A stretch of DNA of 64,000 nt from Helopsaltes ochotensis (taxonomy: Eukaryota > Chordata > Aves > Passeriformes > Locustellidae). Positions 25,451 through 38,045 of the stretch are shown piece by piece. The notes beneath the pieces are model-generated. The model was given only the letters and a program-made list of their open reading frames with translations. It had not been told where the DNA came from and did not search any database. The stretch spans positions 371,947 through 435,946 of the forward strand of contig VXBM01000097.1 of assembly GCA_013400155.1 (NCBI GenBank). Direction: 5' to 3'. Numbering within the stretch: position 1 is the stretch's first letter; each line of letters opens with the position of its first letter. A program made the translations under genes and the position numbers.

Positions 25451-28400
25451 GAAATCAGGGGGCCCAGCTATACTAACCAGGGCTCTTTTAATATGCTGGG
25501 AAAAGGTTCTTCCTTCTCAGCTACGCTATTTTTTATGTCCTCCTTGGTGAGACCAAGAGACAACAAAGCATTTTTACTTTCTACAGCCCAGATCTTTTTT
25601 GTCTCTGAAGGAGAAGCACTCTGTTTATGGCACTATTTATGCTCCTACTCATGGATCCAAGGGCCCCTGCTTTTGGATCGCTCCTAGGAAAATGTAAGGT
25701 GCTATTATTTTGTATAGTATACTTCATGGGGTAAAAGCTTTACAGACCTGAAGCCAGAGCTAAATAAGGCCTTTTTTTTCACAACTGTGATTACTTATCG
25801 TGCAGTTGGTGATTCATCTCCTTTTTTTCTTTGGCACCTTTATTGGAACCCAAACAGAAGAAAACTGCACAATCCAAATTGTCCCTGTGGACTGTTAAAC
25901 TAATTTCATCATCTGGAACCGAAATGCCAGAAATATTGTCAAATGACTATTTGTGACACAATAGAAGGAAAACAGCTTCAAGAATATCATCAGAAGGCTT
26001 GGATGCTGAATCTTGTCTTTGAGGTCCTGTTTGTTTTGTTTACTCTTTTGACTCAAATATTAATCCGTGAGGAAGGGGCCCTGTGAACTCTTTGCTGTCA
26101 CTGAGTCAAGCTGCACCAGGCCATCACCTGGAACCATGGCTCTTCTACAAGACACATGAAATGAGCATTTTGACATAAAAGTGTTTGTGTTGGTTTTTTG
26201 TTTTGTTTTGAGTGTTTTGTTAATTTGTTTTTCTTTTAAACTGTAAATAGTTGTTTCAGACACACAAACCTTATAAATCATGTGCATTTTAAATAAGTGA
26301 GGGAGCCATGGGTGATTCTGCTGAACCTGACTCACATTTAATCCTTCCCATTGCTTGGAAGGATTTCTTAATCCTGTTAAAAGCTGCTGTTAGCTTGTTT
26401 TTATTTTTTTTTTTAATTGTTGGGGTTTTTTATTTTTATAATCAAAAACAATTAATAAATATAATGAGACAAAAGACCGCATCTTTTCTCTGAATTGTGT
26501 TGACCAAAAGTTTCCATCATTCTCACTTTTAAAACAAGCCTAATAATATAGATGTTTCTTAAGGGAAACAATTAAGATTTTTAAAATAATTACAGTCATT
26601 CTTAAATTTAAGAGTTATCCCAATTATACCCAATATTTATTATTTTTCCCCCAGTCATTTAAGCCTACTCAAGATAAGAATTTGTATACACATAGAAAAA
26701 GAAGTAAGAAAAAATCATGACAATCTTTTTCTAACAATGGTAGACTTATAATGAGTTGTAAGAGTATTCTTTTAGTTGTATGTGTAAAAGAGAGTCCATT
26801 TTTCTAAGTTCCATGAGAACGACGGTGACTGTCAAAAAAACGAATTTCTAAAACCTTAGTGACTTTTCCCTTATCTCTCTCTCTTCCCTTTCCTTTGAAA
26901 GATCTTCAACCTACAAGGTCTTCTGAAATGAGTAATACCTTCAGTTACCTTCATCCTCAATGGGATGAAAACTGCAGAATTGCACCCTATGATCAAACAA
27001 ATCCCTATTTAGTTAAATTTTTGCTGTAGCCCACTGAAACTTGGAATAATGACACACTTCAGGATTTAAACAAATGCCAGGAAGACAATTTTAAGTTTTT
27101 GGAGTTTTGTCTTTTCAATACAAAGTTTTTGATTACTGCAGTCATAGGCTAAAAGCAGGCTGAAAAAAAAATCTCCAAAATATGTAGTGTGAAGTTTGAG
27201 GAATATAAAGGGCACAAGAATATCTGGATACAGAGGAATTTAAACTGTATCTCTTCATACTGAAATACATAAGTATAAATGGTCATGTTATACTGATGAA
27301 ATGGATAGTAATATTTATGACATAGTTGAAAAAGTGGTAACATTCTCTGAATGTCAAAACAATTTTCCCAGATACGAAGACATCACAATTTGATTAACTT
27401 TGAGTTTTATATATCAAACCACAAAAATTATTTCAGATGATAGCAGTAATTCTTCTATATGCAAAAGTCCGGAGATCAAAAAAATATCACAAGGATTACA
27501 AGGCATTTTTCCAATTATTAATGGAAAACAAAACTATAAGTATGTTTTATTTTAATACAACTAGCAAAACAGAGATGTTTTAAAACATCGGGTCAGGCTC
27601 AGTAGCAAATTATGAACAGAATGAACAAAAATTGGAGGGAGGTTGTCTCTTCCATTTTTGTCTCGTGAGGCCATTTTATCAGTACAGTACACATTGCTCC
27701 ACTTTCACTTACATCAGTTAAGAATAAGATGACAATTATTAAATAATATAAAGCCCTTACCCAGACTGCAAGCTTCTCTTGTAATACCAGGGAGATAAGG
27801 CTTTGATGGAAATATGCAAGTATCTGTACATTCAGTAAAACCAGGCCAGTATGCTAAACAGAACTGACATTTCATTCATATTGGAACAAGCACTTAATCA
27901 GGACCACACTAAAACTCCCTGAGGATACACGAAGATTCAGAAAGATCTCTGAGTTGTTTTAAACATACGGTCCAAGCTCTTAAAGAATAGATTCTACTGC
28001 CTATTAATGTTTTGAGCTGGGAAACTCTGTCCTATTTCTGCACATGACTGTCAAATGGCACACAGCCATAGTCCCCTGCATGGATTAATCAGCTGGTGAT
28101 CCTTGCACTCCCAGTTCAGGAGCACAATTATCTCCTCTTGGGAAAAGAATTCTTGTAAAAGAGGGGGGAAGAAACTTCCTGGTATCTTTCTGTGGAATTT
28201 GCACTCCCAAGTTATTCCTGAGTGCCAGCTTGGAGATATGACCATGCCTGAACTGACAACTCCCAGGACCTGTTGCAAGGGACCACCCTCAGAGCATCAT
28301 GTGCTAGGAGCAAGGATGAACTGTCATTGAGATTCATGCTGTTGAATGTGTAAATGCAGAGATGATGGTGCTTTCAGATATTTATGAGAGCCTTATCTTT

Positions 28401-30834
28401 GCATCCATTTGCAGAAGAACTATGCTCCAGCTGGCAAATTGGTCTTGAGAGTGTAAACTGTTTTCCTGAGTAAGAAAACAGAAATTTCCCCAAATTGAAG
28501 CACTGTAGCAACAGAGATGCAATTAAGTGAATTATGACAGATATTCAATGATGTTGTTACAGATTATGAAATTGGATGGTGTCTGGGACAAACAGTTAAT
28601 TCAAGGTTATATAGTCAACAGGGGATCTTTTTAAGATGGTAGTAAGGGAGTCTGCTTGATAGGACTGGCCTCTGAAATTAGCTCTGGTTGAATTTTGCAA
28701 GCACTGAGCCAGAGGAACCAAGGGGATCTGCAGACTCCATCCTCCAACCAAGCAGTAGTGCCTGTCCTGGACCATGCTGTCATCTGGACCGATGAGGTTA
28801 CAGTGGGAAATAAAATGAGCCATTCCAACTCTCTCTCTCTTGCCCTCAATAAATTTGTTTCAAAGACAACTCTGAGTGCTTTCACCACAGTATAGATGTG
28901 GCCAGATCAGCACCTAAATCCAGCTGTTGAATGTGTGGGAGCAGCTCTTTTCCTTAAGGCAGGAAGGTCACCAGGTGCTGGAGTGCATCAACCTACAGGC
29001 AAGCAAGGTCACAGCAGAATCTGCTTGTGTTTCTCTCCCCTGAAACACAGCATGACAGCTAATTAAGTAAATACTGTTTCTACTGATGTTTCCCAGCCTC
29101 AGAACAGTGTTTAATTACTGAATGCCTCTTTATCAGTGGCTTTGCTTAACAATAAGCATTCCCTAAAACTGTGTAGGCAAATCAATCACCTGCATGAACA
29201 TGACATAAAAAACACATCCAAAAGAGGTTTATCCTTGCAGAGTGGATATTTCTTTCTCTTTTGATGATTTCCAGCACATAGTTTCTCCCTGTGGCTTTAC
29301 AAGCAGCAATAGCCTCTATTGTCCTGACTGCCATGCTATGAGAAGAAAAAAGTGTTTTCTATCCAGAAAAGCTGGCAATGTGAGCTGGAGCAGATCCTAA
29401 AAGGAAATGAGAGGAAATTACTAAAAAGGGATTTCACACATCACTGATTTACCTTTTGTGAAAGACCAATATGGGTCTTGAAACAGCAGATCATTGAGGG
29501 AAACAGATCATTGACCTGATAAAAATATAATGTTTTGGTGTTTTCCAGAAATAGCCATTCTGAACAGAGTATTTTTAGCTTCATTTTTTTCTGGGGATTA
29601 AAATAACGGGGATTATTTTAAAAAACATTTGAATGGACAGACTTTATCTGTGCCCTCGTGTAGAGAACATAAAACAATAAAGTAGCCTAATAAAAGCAGT
29701 ATTATTGCTCTCTCAGTTCCTTTAGCCATCTGCTTACGTGAAACCTCAACTCCAAAACGGAGCGAAGCTGAGACAGTAAATCAGCCACCAGAGGGAGTGC
29801 ATTGATTCGGGAATAGAACACACACGTGTAAGGGAAAGGATTAGAAATTGCCTGGAATTATGCTCATGACGATTTCCTGTGGCTGTCTGACTCTTGGCTG
29901 CACAACTTGGCTGTGAGGAGTTTCTCCCTTATTAAACCGCACCCCTGCAGAAACCTGAGCCGAACATCACGTGGAGCTGTGTCCAATGCAGCAATAAGCA
30001 GCTGCACGGTGGCTCTTAACCTCCCTCCTCCTTGCAGATGAATTAGGGTCTTGTGTAAACAGTCCTACCTATCTGTTTAGCTTAGGAAGGACATTGGCCA
30101 GCATGGAAGGGTCTCAGACACTTCTAATGTTTCTGCTGACACTTCACTGCAGTGAGCTTGTGCTCGTGCTATGGACTGGGGGAACAGGGGGGGTTTGACT
30201 TTCTTTATTTCACTCTGCCCCAATACTTTTATGGCTTTGATGGCTAACAAGGTCTCACTCAGCCCTTTATCTGTGTGATTTTTCTGAGGCAATCTGAGGA
30301 TATAAACACCTCATGTATTTTCAGACCACAGGAGACATATGCAAGAGACAAGAGTGAAGTTAGAGAATAATCCTTGTCACTCCATCTAGTGCTGCTCCTC
30401 GGGTTCAGGTCTGTTCATCCCCAGTCGATAATAAAAGACGCAGCCCATCTGCTAGGTTTCTATCATATGTCTGTAGAAGCACAATTATAGAACTACTTTT
30501 TCTTTGCACTGTCCATGAGTGGGTTTGACTAGACCAAAATAATGCACAAGAGACACCAAAGCCTGCCTAGATTCACACTTTGCATCACATATTCTCTTGT
30601 GACGCCTTTCCCAGCCAGCAAAAGGTACCTGAAGGTCAGAGGTGTGAGGCGAGAGGAACCTTGCCCGACTGTGGAGTCAAGAAGCCCTGCCCACAGACAT
30701 CAATAACCATGCACTGTTCACATCAGCACCAGGGGAAACCCGTGGAATCCGACAGGGACAAACACAAAGCCCCGAACCTGTGGAGGACAAACTCCCTGCA
30801 GCAATGCAGGCTGGGCACTGCCTGTTCAGGGAGA
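25451..30834. other. Non-coding stretch upstream of FSHR promoter
   Basis: Very AT-rich between 26150 and 27600, with T-rich runs near 26400-26440. The only pattern worth naming is the CpG-retaining block 29735-30010 with the CTCF-like site. Confidence 0.6.
29785..29800 (+). promoter_or_regulatory. CTCF-like site
   Basis: CCACCAGAGGGAGTGC matches the vertebrate CTCF core (CCACCAGRKGGCGC) except for C to A at core position 12 and C to T at position 14. It stands in a 300-bp stretch with more CpGs than its surroundings (29735-30010), about 4.6 kb upstream of the FSHR start codon. Confidence 0.45.
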
Positions 30835-31402
30835 AGATCTGCTGGTAAACTGAGAGAAGTGATTATTCCCCTTTACTCAGGACTTTTGGACCACATGGAC
30901 AGCACACTGCATCCATTCTGGAATGCCCAGTAGAAGGCAGACATCATTTAACTGAAGGAGTGCAGGGAGGAACCAAGATGGTCAGGGCAGGAGCGCTTGC
31001 TCTGTGAGCTGAAGCTGTGAGAGCAGCGTTTGTTCAGCCTAGGGAAGGAATGACCTGAGGGCACCTAAAAGTAGCCCCCAGTGCCTGTGGAGGGATGGCC
31101 TGTGGACACATAAAAGCAGTCCTCAGGATTGCTACAGGTTCATTGCAGAGGCGAGGGGTGGAAGAGCAAAAAGTAACAGACTTGGGTTGAGATAAGTGGC
31201 ATTCAGGGTGGCTACAAGGAGATAATTTTTCACCTTGAGGACAGTGAAGCAGCGCACAGGCTGGAGAGGTTGTACTCTCTCCTTCCATAGAACCTGGGAA
31301 GACCAGACTAAGACCCTGAGCAAGCCAGTTTGACCTCCCATTGAGCAGCATGTGGGACCTCCCCAGGTCCCTCTTTCGCCTGAATTCTTTTTGATTCTAC
31401 TT
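30835..31402 (+). mobile_element. CR1 LINE 3' fragment, plus orientation, diverged
   Basis: The translated start reads REVIIPLYSGLL...PFWNAQ, a worn version of the CR1 ORF2 segment REVI.PLYSALVRPHLEYC.QFW. Downstream come the counterparts of 'GTTTGTTCAGCCTAGGGAAG' and 'GAGCAAGCCAGTTTGACCTC', ending in CCTGAATTCTTTTTGATTCTAC near 31402, the CR1 terminal repeat in sense. It is much more diverged than the copy at 21563, with many indels and frameshifts. The left boundary is approximate and similarity may begin slightly earlier. Confidence 0.86.
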
Positions 31403-34400
31403 ACGGCTCAGGGAGAAAAAAAAAAACCTCCCTAGGATGTTTAAAACAGAGACTGACTATTCATGCTTTTCCTCAAACCTACACTTGCTTTTGAGCATGT
31501 TTTCAATATACTGCTCAGCTATTAGTCTTTGTTTCCTAAAGAAAGGAGAAATGTTCGTCAGCATGAATAAAATAGGCTGGCAATGCTTTCTGTCCACCGT
31601 TTCAAAGTTCACAAATCCGCCATTCAGGACAGTTTAGAGACAAACCTGAAGTTCTTACTCATTAGAATTCAAGAGGCTATTAATTAATTCAAGTGCAATT
31701 TATTATGACATAAAATGAATTAAAGAAACTTTAATGATGCCTCCACAACATGCCATAATTATCACCTCATATTAAAGAAAGAGAGCTGCCTGGCAGAGCA
31801 TACATGACAAGTTTCAAAGATTGAAGTACAGAGATAGCTGTAAAGAGAAAATTTAATTCCTCTCATACTTAAAATCGGCCCATAGACAGTGCTACCAACC
31901 TGTTGTTTGGCCATTTGGAAACCAAATTTCCTTAAGTTCACTCCGGCTGGGTGAGTATTTCCAGCATTAAAATACATTAAAGAGGTCTGAAACGGAAATA
32001 TCTTTACAATATACCTATCTTCTACTTTTTTGACCTCATGCAGCCTAAGAGAAACCATCTCAGCATGAGAAAAGGAAGAACTCAGCTGTGATTGATACAT
32101 GAAAGACACTAAATATCCTTCTGGGAAATTAATTTCATTCTGACACTTAATAAGAAAGAAAAAAAAGAGGCAAGAGTGAAAAATTAACATTTGTTAAGGC
32201 CTCTAAAGAAGATGCAGATGACTAACTAATCCCTATAGCAGATTGAAGAAGAAGGAGAAAAAGAAAAAAGGAACATTGTGCAATTAGAGTAGGTTATTAA
32301 TATTGATAGAAGGAGGTTAAAAAAATGGCTCAATTACTTTGCGGGAGTTACAGTGTTTTGTATACCTTTGCCTTCATGACAGGTAGGCTAAACAAGCTGC
32401 CTGAGGTGACAATTAGGAGCCAAAGAGTCACAGAGTCTTATTTTAGCACTAAACAGTGAGAATGAATATTGCACATTTGTTTTAAAGCATCCTTGAAGGT
32501 CATCCAAGGCTTTTCCTCCTTTTGCTGGAGCTTTTACAGGAAAGAAAAAAAGTTATTTTACTTCATTCAATAGCTGATGTGGAAAGACATTAAAACCTAA
32601 ATATTGTTCCAATCTCTGGAAGCCATTTTTCTCTTCCACGTTTCCAGGAGCTTCCTGCTGGGACTCCTCAGGGGCTGCTGAGCACAAAAAATCTACTGGA
32701 ATTAATAGGATTGTTTATGGAACAAGGTTCTGCCAAACATGGCTAAAAATTCAGGATCTGCCCCTTAGCATACAAAATAATGAAAAGTGACACAGGCACT
32801 TAAAAGCAAGCAAATGAGCATTGAAAGGAAAGCTGGGCATGTCTAAGTCTTTACATAGCTGTAGCCCTGGAAAAAATGAAAAAGAACAGCTCCAAGTTGC
32901 TTCAGAAAGCTCAAATTAGTGCTGTAAGACTGTCCAGTGATATATTCATCCTTGGAATAGTTGTCCTTTGACACTTTTTCTGTCAGGAAGCAGGTTATTG
33001 CATGGAAGGTGACAAAGAGGAGCCTCCGATCCTTGATCTGCCTGTAATTGCTCTCAATGCAGGGGGAGCAGGTCAGGCACAGCTCTCTGCAAGAGGAGAA
33101 GAACAAGGTCCTGACATTGCTCTTAAGGCACAGAATGGAACGGCAGGTAGGCTAATGAGATTCTGCAGATGATGAAAAAGAAGCTTGTCCATCTCTCCGA
33201 GGTCCTTTAAAGTCCTCATTACCATGTTATCAAAGTGCCCCGCAGCTCTAACACCTATTTTTGTCCCCACTCATGTAGCAAAGAAAGAAATCCAGCATCA
33301 TTTTACAGATGATGGCAGGGAAACTAATGGCACATCTACTGCCTGGTGGTGGGTAGATCCCCTGGGCTGCAGCCAGAGACCCCAGAAAGGTGCAGATTTG
33401 TGCACAAGTGTAACCCTACAGAGATGTGCCCAAGCTGGGAAATGGTGCTTTGGGGTCCTGACCTGCAAACACACACATGACTTTGGACCTCCCCCGGCCC
33501 ACCTGCAGCTGCTTTTGGCTTCTGCACCATGCTTCTCTGCACATCCAGCTGTGACCTGCAATGCAGAAGCATCCCTGCTGCCTGCAGGGATTCACTGGCC
33601 TCCACCATGGGAAGCTGGGGAAGGACAAAGATGCACTGTGGTTCCTCCTGAATCCCAGCCAAGATCTCAAACTTCCCTCATCTCTGAAATCCCATCCCAC
33701 CTGACATTTCAATAGGATTTACTTGATCTTTAAAGGATTCAAACAAACTTTACAAGCCACTGTTGAAGTCCTAACAGACGTATAACTACCCAAATTGAAA
33801 TCTGGCCAGTGTTCCCAAGACTGACCTGTGTAGGAAAAGCAAGTGCTAACAGATTTGTGTTAGCCTGCCCACCCTGACAGATTGCATGTCTTTCACTCAG
33901 AAGGGCTCCTGTGACTGCTACCACCCTTGTGACAATGCTGGGATATATTCACTATATGGGTTAGAGAAGAAAAGTTTTAGATATTAAAAAGACACTTAAA
34001 TTTGTTGAATTCTGTAAGCTAAAAGCAGAAAGAAAACACGTAATCCACCACATATTTCACTTTTCTTACCTCAATATATCTTTTTTCTTATCTCTACTAC
34101 AATTTTCCTTACCCTTTCACTCACATGACATGGTTTAGCATGATATAATTTATCAACAATTGACACAACCTGTTGTATGAGATGAAAAAACAAATACATT
34201 TGGGACTAAGCTGACCACAGTTAAGGCATAACAAGCCAAACCAAACTGCAAGACTGTTTTGCCTTTCATGGCCACCTTCCTTTGGTGGTTTTAAGATGGA
34301 CCACAAAGATGAAACACAATCTGTTAAACACTGTCAAATGAAGACCAGACCTTGACTAATTTTGCTTGCCCAGATGAAGTTCAAAGTGCTTGGAGACCCA

Positions 34401-37339
34401 AAAGCTCTCAGGTGAGGTTTTTGTACCGTCTCTTAGAAAGTGATGAGATTATATTTTACAAGCCTGTTCTGCATGTGCTCCAGGCTGAACAGAAATCTCA
34501 TTAGGGCTCATTAGCTCATGCTCAGTGCTAACCAATGTTTCTCCTGTAATAACTCCTGCTGGCCTGGCCTGTGGCTAAAGTGACGTGGCCTTTGCTCACA
34601 GAGTAATGTGGTGTGCCCTTGGAGGCTGCATCGTCAGCCTTGGGGACATCAATGTTGTTTGTCCAAATACAAAGCAGGAGAACATTGTTGTACACCCTCC
34701 CAAACCACAGCAGCTCTGGGAAAAGGAAAGAAGGCATCACATACAGCCACATACACATGCCCTCTTTGGAATGCAGGAAGGCTGAAAATTCCCTTACAGA
34801 TTCCCAGATGAATTATCTGTTAAGCCTGGGCTTGCAGTGCTGCCTGTCCTTGGGAGGCAGTTGTGCTTGCTTGCTGCTATGCAGGAGCAGAGGAGTTTGT
34901 ATGCCTTTGGGATGTGGGGCTACTCTTGGGGCCAGTTTAACTGTCCATCCCTTTCATGCATGGCAGTGTTGCGCTGATTCTTGCAGCCTTTCTGATGTTG
35001 TTCACAGTTTCTGATGTGGAGTCAGAGCTCTCGATGTGTTCATAGTCCGTTCTCACACAAATGTTATCAATAGATAAAGATGTTTCGGGAAAAAGTTGAA
35101 ATATTGACATACCTTCCTTGGGGGAAGGAACAATTGATGGACTGTTGGTTTGACCAGTGGAATTGGAGAGGTGGCAGCAATCTCTGCCAATCCATGGTCT
35201 GGGTAGCAAAACTATATAATGGAGTCAGAATAGGTCAAGCCCCTTTTTCCTCTTTCACCTTCAGCAAGTGTCCGTGTCGTTCATGTCAGAGCTCAACACT
35301 GACATGGCAGTGTAAACGTAAATGTCAAGGAAGATTAATTTTCAAACTCCATTGGCATTCACCAAACTTTCAAGGTTTTCTATGTTTGTGCTATCTCCCA
35401 CAGCCCCCAAAAATATTTCAGCATCATCATGTAAAACCACGAAGCAAGCCTGATTCCAGCAGTGGATCCATTGAGTAAATGTCGGCATGGTATTTTTACC
35501 CCCTGAAAATGAGTGTGACAATAAAAGAAATGAAAAAAAGGTGCCAAAAGGATACAGCTCACAGTACAGAGTATGAAGGGATGTAAGTGAGAAGGAGCCA
35601 GGCCATACTGTCCTTGACTGCAGTGCAGCCTGTGTCAGAGCACCACTGCTGAAGGTTTGGACTGCAGCAGCCGGGATAAACAGCTTGCCTCTGTATCAGA
35701 GCAGCAGCAGAGAGACATCAAAAAGGTCATAAATCTCAGGGAATGGTGGTAGGGATGTGCTGCTGGGCCCAAATATAATCAGCTTTTATGGAGAGCTTTC
35801 CATCGCTTGCTCTTAAGGCCTAATTGCAAGACATTATCTGGCCAAACAGAGTATGAAGTAGCAGGTAATAATGATTGCCTGCAGGAACCTCGGGTAGTGC
35901 AGCACACAAGATGAGGAACTATTCTTACCTCACTTATTACCCAGGAGCCAAGTCAAGGAGTAGCTACTCTTGTGCCATTAAGCCACTGGTCACCCTCATA
36001 TATCTCAATTCAAATTCATTATAGGAGTGATTTTACCAAATGCTGGCAGTGACACTGAACTGTGGGAAGAGGACTGAATTTTAAATGAGGTATAAAATGA
36101 CTTACAAAGACTCTCTTTAGAGAAAAAAAATGAAGGAATTAAAATATTTAGCCTCTGCACGTTGTTATGCAACCTTGCCATCCTGGCATTAACACTACGC
36201 ACTCTTACGCATAAAGAAAAAAAGAATGACTAGCAGTCAAGGTACACAAATCAAGGTACAAAAGTCCAGCCACTATGAAGGTCTATAAAGGTTCTGGGGA
36301 AACAGAAACCCAGACCAAGTATGCCCTTCAGATAGGATATTTGTTCAAATCTACAGCTACCTCGGTGACAGAACACCAGAAAGTCATCCAGCTTCTGGGC
36401 AGAAAGCTTGCCAGCAGCAAAAAGTTCCCAAGGCTGATCATGGCCAATATTCACACTTTCACATCCTACCACAAACTCTGGCTTTCGTCACTGACAGACC
36501 ACAGCTGTTGTAAGGAGCATTCTCCAGTGTGTGTAGGAGAAGGTGACATTTCTGCCATGTATGAAGGTGACAGCACCAAAGTTAAACCTCTGTAAATAGC
36601 TCCTATTTCATCTCCTTCCTTCTTTGTCTTCAACTGATCTGTCAGTGTCACGTGGCACATTTCTGATAGCAGGCCAAGGCAGAAGAGTAAATATTATTTG
36701 ATCCTACTTAGTTTTCTGATCCCATTATGAGATTAGAGCTCCAGATTCATTCCAGAAAAATCCAGCATTTCTCAGATACTAAACTCTGAATCCACCCCAT
36801 TCTGCAAAAAGCTTGAAACAATAGATCCCACAGTCCCAACTGTACTTGATTTCTCAGCTCAGCCCTAATGCTGAAGCCAGATGCCACCTGCAAAGGGAAC
36901 TGACTGTGGCACAGCATGGGGCAGGAGCAGGCTGGAAGCAGAGAAAGCTCCAGTATTCAACTTTTCTTCCATTTATTTTTAAGTGTATCTTCCCAGGAAG
37001 AGGATGGGGAGAGGACTGTAAGAGGAGGACTAGTTCCAGAAACATCATAAGGAAGAGAGGCACATGACCGCACTGAACCACATCCGGGCAGTGGTAAAGA
37101 TGTCCCTTTGGAAGCTGCTGGCAGTGATTGCTCTGTGCTGAGAGGAATCAGAGAGCCACTGAGGGCTGACAATACAATGACACTGGTTAACTTCAGCTCC
37201 ACATGACCAGTAACCTTTGCAAACACCAATGGCAGTCACCCAGGGGGTGTAAAAGAACTCACCTCAAGTAGTTGAGTTATAAATGGCAATTTGCAAGCAG
37301 ACCAACTACTTAAAATATCCTCCAATCTAAAGAATGGGC
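31403..37339. other. Intergenic stretch with exon-like frame
   Basis: Contains the orphan exon-like frame (32855-33086, minus). A GC-richer part at 33290-33720 is open on both strands, including the longest plus-strand frame of the window (33185-33715, 176 codons), which I cannot match to any family. Another open minus-strand frame lies at 31762-32190 (142 codons). The rest is unique AT-rich sequence. Confidence 0.6.
32855..33086 (-). other. Orphan exon-like open frame
   Basis: I do not recognise the product. On the minus strand a consensus acceptor, a 20-nt pyrimidine-rich tract ending TTGCAG at 33087, precedes an open frame that begins in phase 2 with ELCLTCSPC (a CxxCxxC cluster). It then continues through a basic stretch QIKDRR and a hydrophobic stretch, and stays open to a TAG at 32845-32843. 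A possible donor TAT|GTAAAG sits at 32855/32854. Codons in the first 40 positions favour C or G at the third base (CTG TGC CTG ACC TGC TCC CCC...), unlike the AT-rich surroundings and as expected for real vertebrate coding sequence. A second open frame in another phase (33270-33073) overlaps upstream. It could be an exon of an unannotated gene or lncRNA, an old retrocopy, or chance. Confidence 0.3.
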
Positions 37340-38045
37340 GCAATATCAATCCTTAAGATACGGTTCCAGGGAGATCTGAGAAATCACAGGCCTGTATTCA
37401 TGACAACGCTGGGCAAATTAGCAGAAACTCTAATAAAGGATGCATCTACAGAGTGTGGGAAACTGCCAGAGCTGTGAAAAACTGCTAAGGGAAATCCTGC
37501 CTTGCAGATCCTTGCAGAAAAGGGAGATCTATTTGTATTTCCAAAAGGTTTTTGACAAAAGTCTTCACCAAAGTCAACTATCTAAGGGAGAAAAGGAAGA
37601 GTTCTGACCAGGTTAAAAAAAAGTAAAAAAAATAGCTATGGTCAGAATGAAGAGGCTGAAAAAAAGACCTAATCTGAAAGAATTTGATACAAGTCTGCAA
37701 AATAAGGGGTGGCATGGAAGTAAAGGGTTGGAATTATTTTTTTTACTATTTTTTGTGGTTTTAAACACAGCAGAAACCAGATCTGTGTAATCTCTTGTTT
37801 TTGTGGGTACAAGAGTAGACATTGATTCAAAGAAAAATTGTATGATTACCTGAAAAAGAGATGATTTAGGGTTCTAAATGGACAAGCCACAAGAGACTAG
37901 GAAATCACCAGAGATATGAAGCTGGAGACTGAGAGAATATTAGGGGAAGGTATTACATACGTTTGCCTACTTTAGGTGTCCATTTATGAGCACTTCTGGA
38001 GACAGAACAGCAAATCCTTGGTTTGAATGTTGTCACCAGCATTAA
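37340..38045 (+). mobile_element. Ancient CR1-lineage LINE fragments
   Basis: The best block is 37360-37600. AATCACAGGCCTGT corresponds to NYRPV; GGGCAAATTAGCAGAAACTC to GK..E; GGGAAATCCTGCCTTGCAGA to KGKSCLTN. TATTTGTATTTCCAAAAGGT followed by TTTGACAAAAGTCTTCACCA corresponds to YLDFQKAFDKVPHQ. These belong to the same older CR1 group as the copy at 56545. A second, weaker block near 37990-38042 (CACTTCTGGAGACAGAACAG, then TTGGTTTGAATG) resembles the 3'UTR of that group. The 300 bp between are too short for the rest of ORF2, so an internal deletion or two separate fragments are needed. The right-hand part is uncertain. Confidence 0.74.

Noticed and set aside
33290..33345. MIR-like motif CATTTTACAGATGA followed by GGGAAACT
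   Set aside because: Matches only about 20 bases of the MIR core with an insertion; the rest of the element and its tRNA-like part are absent.
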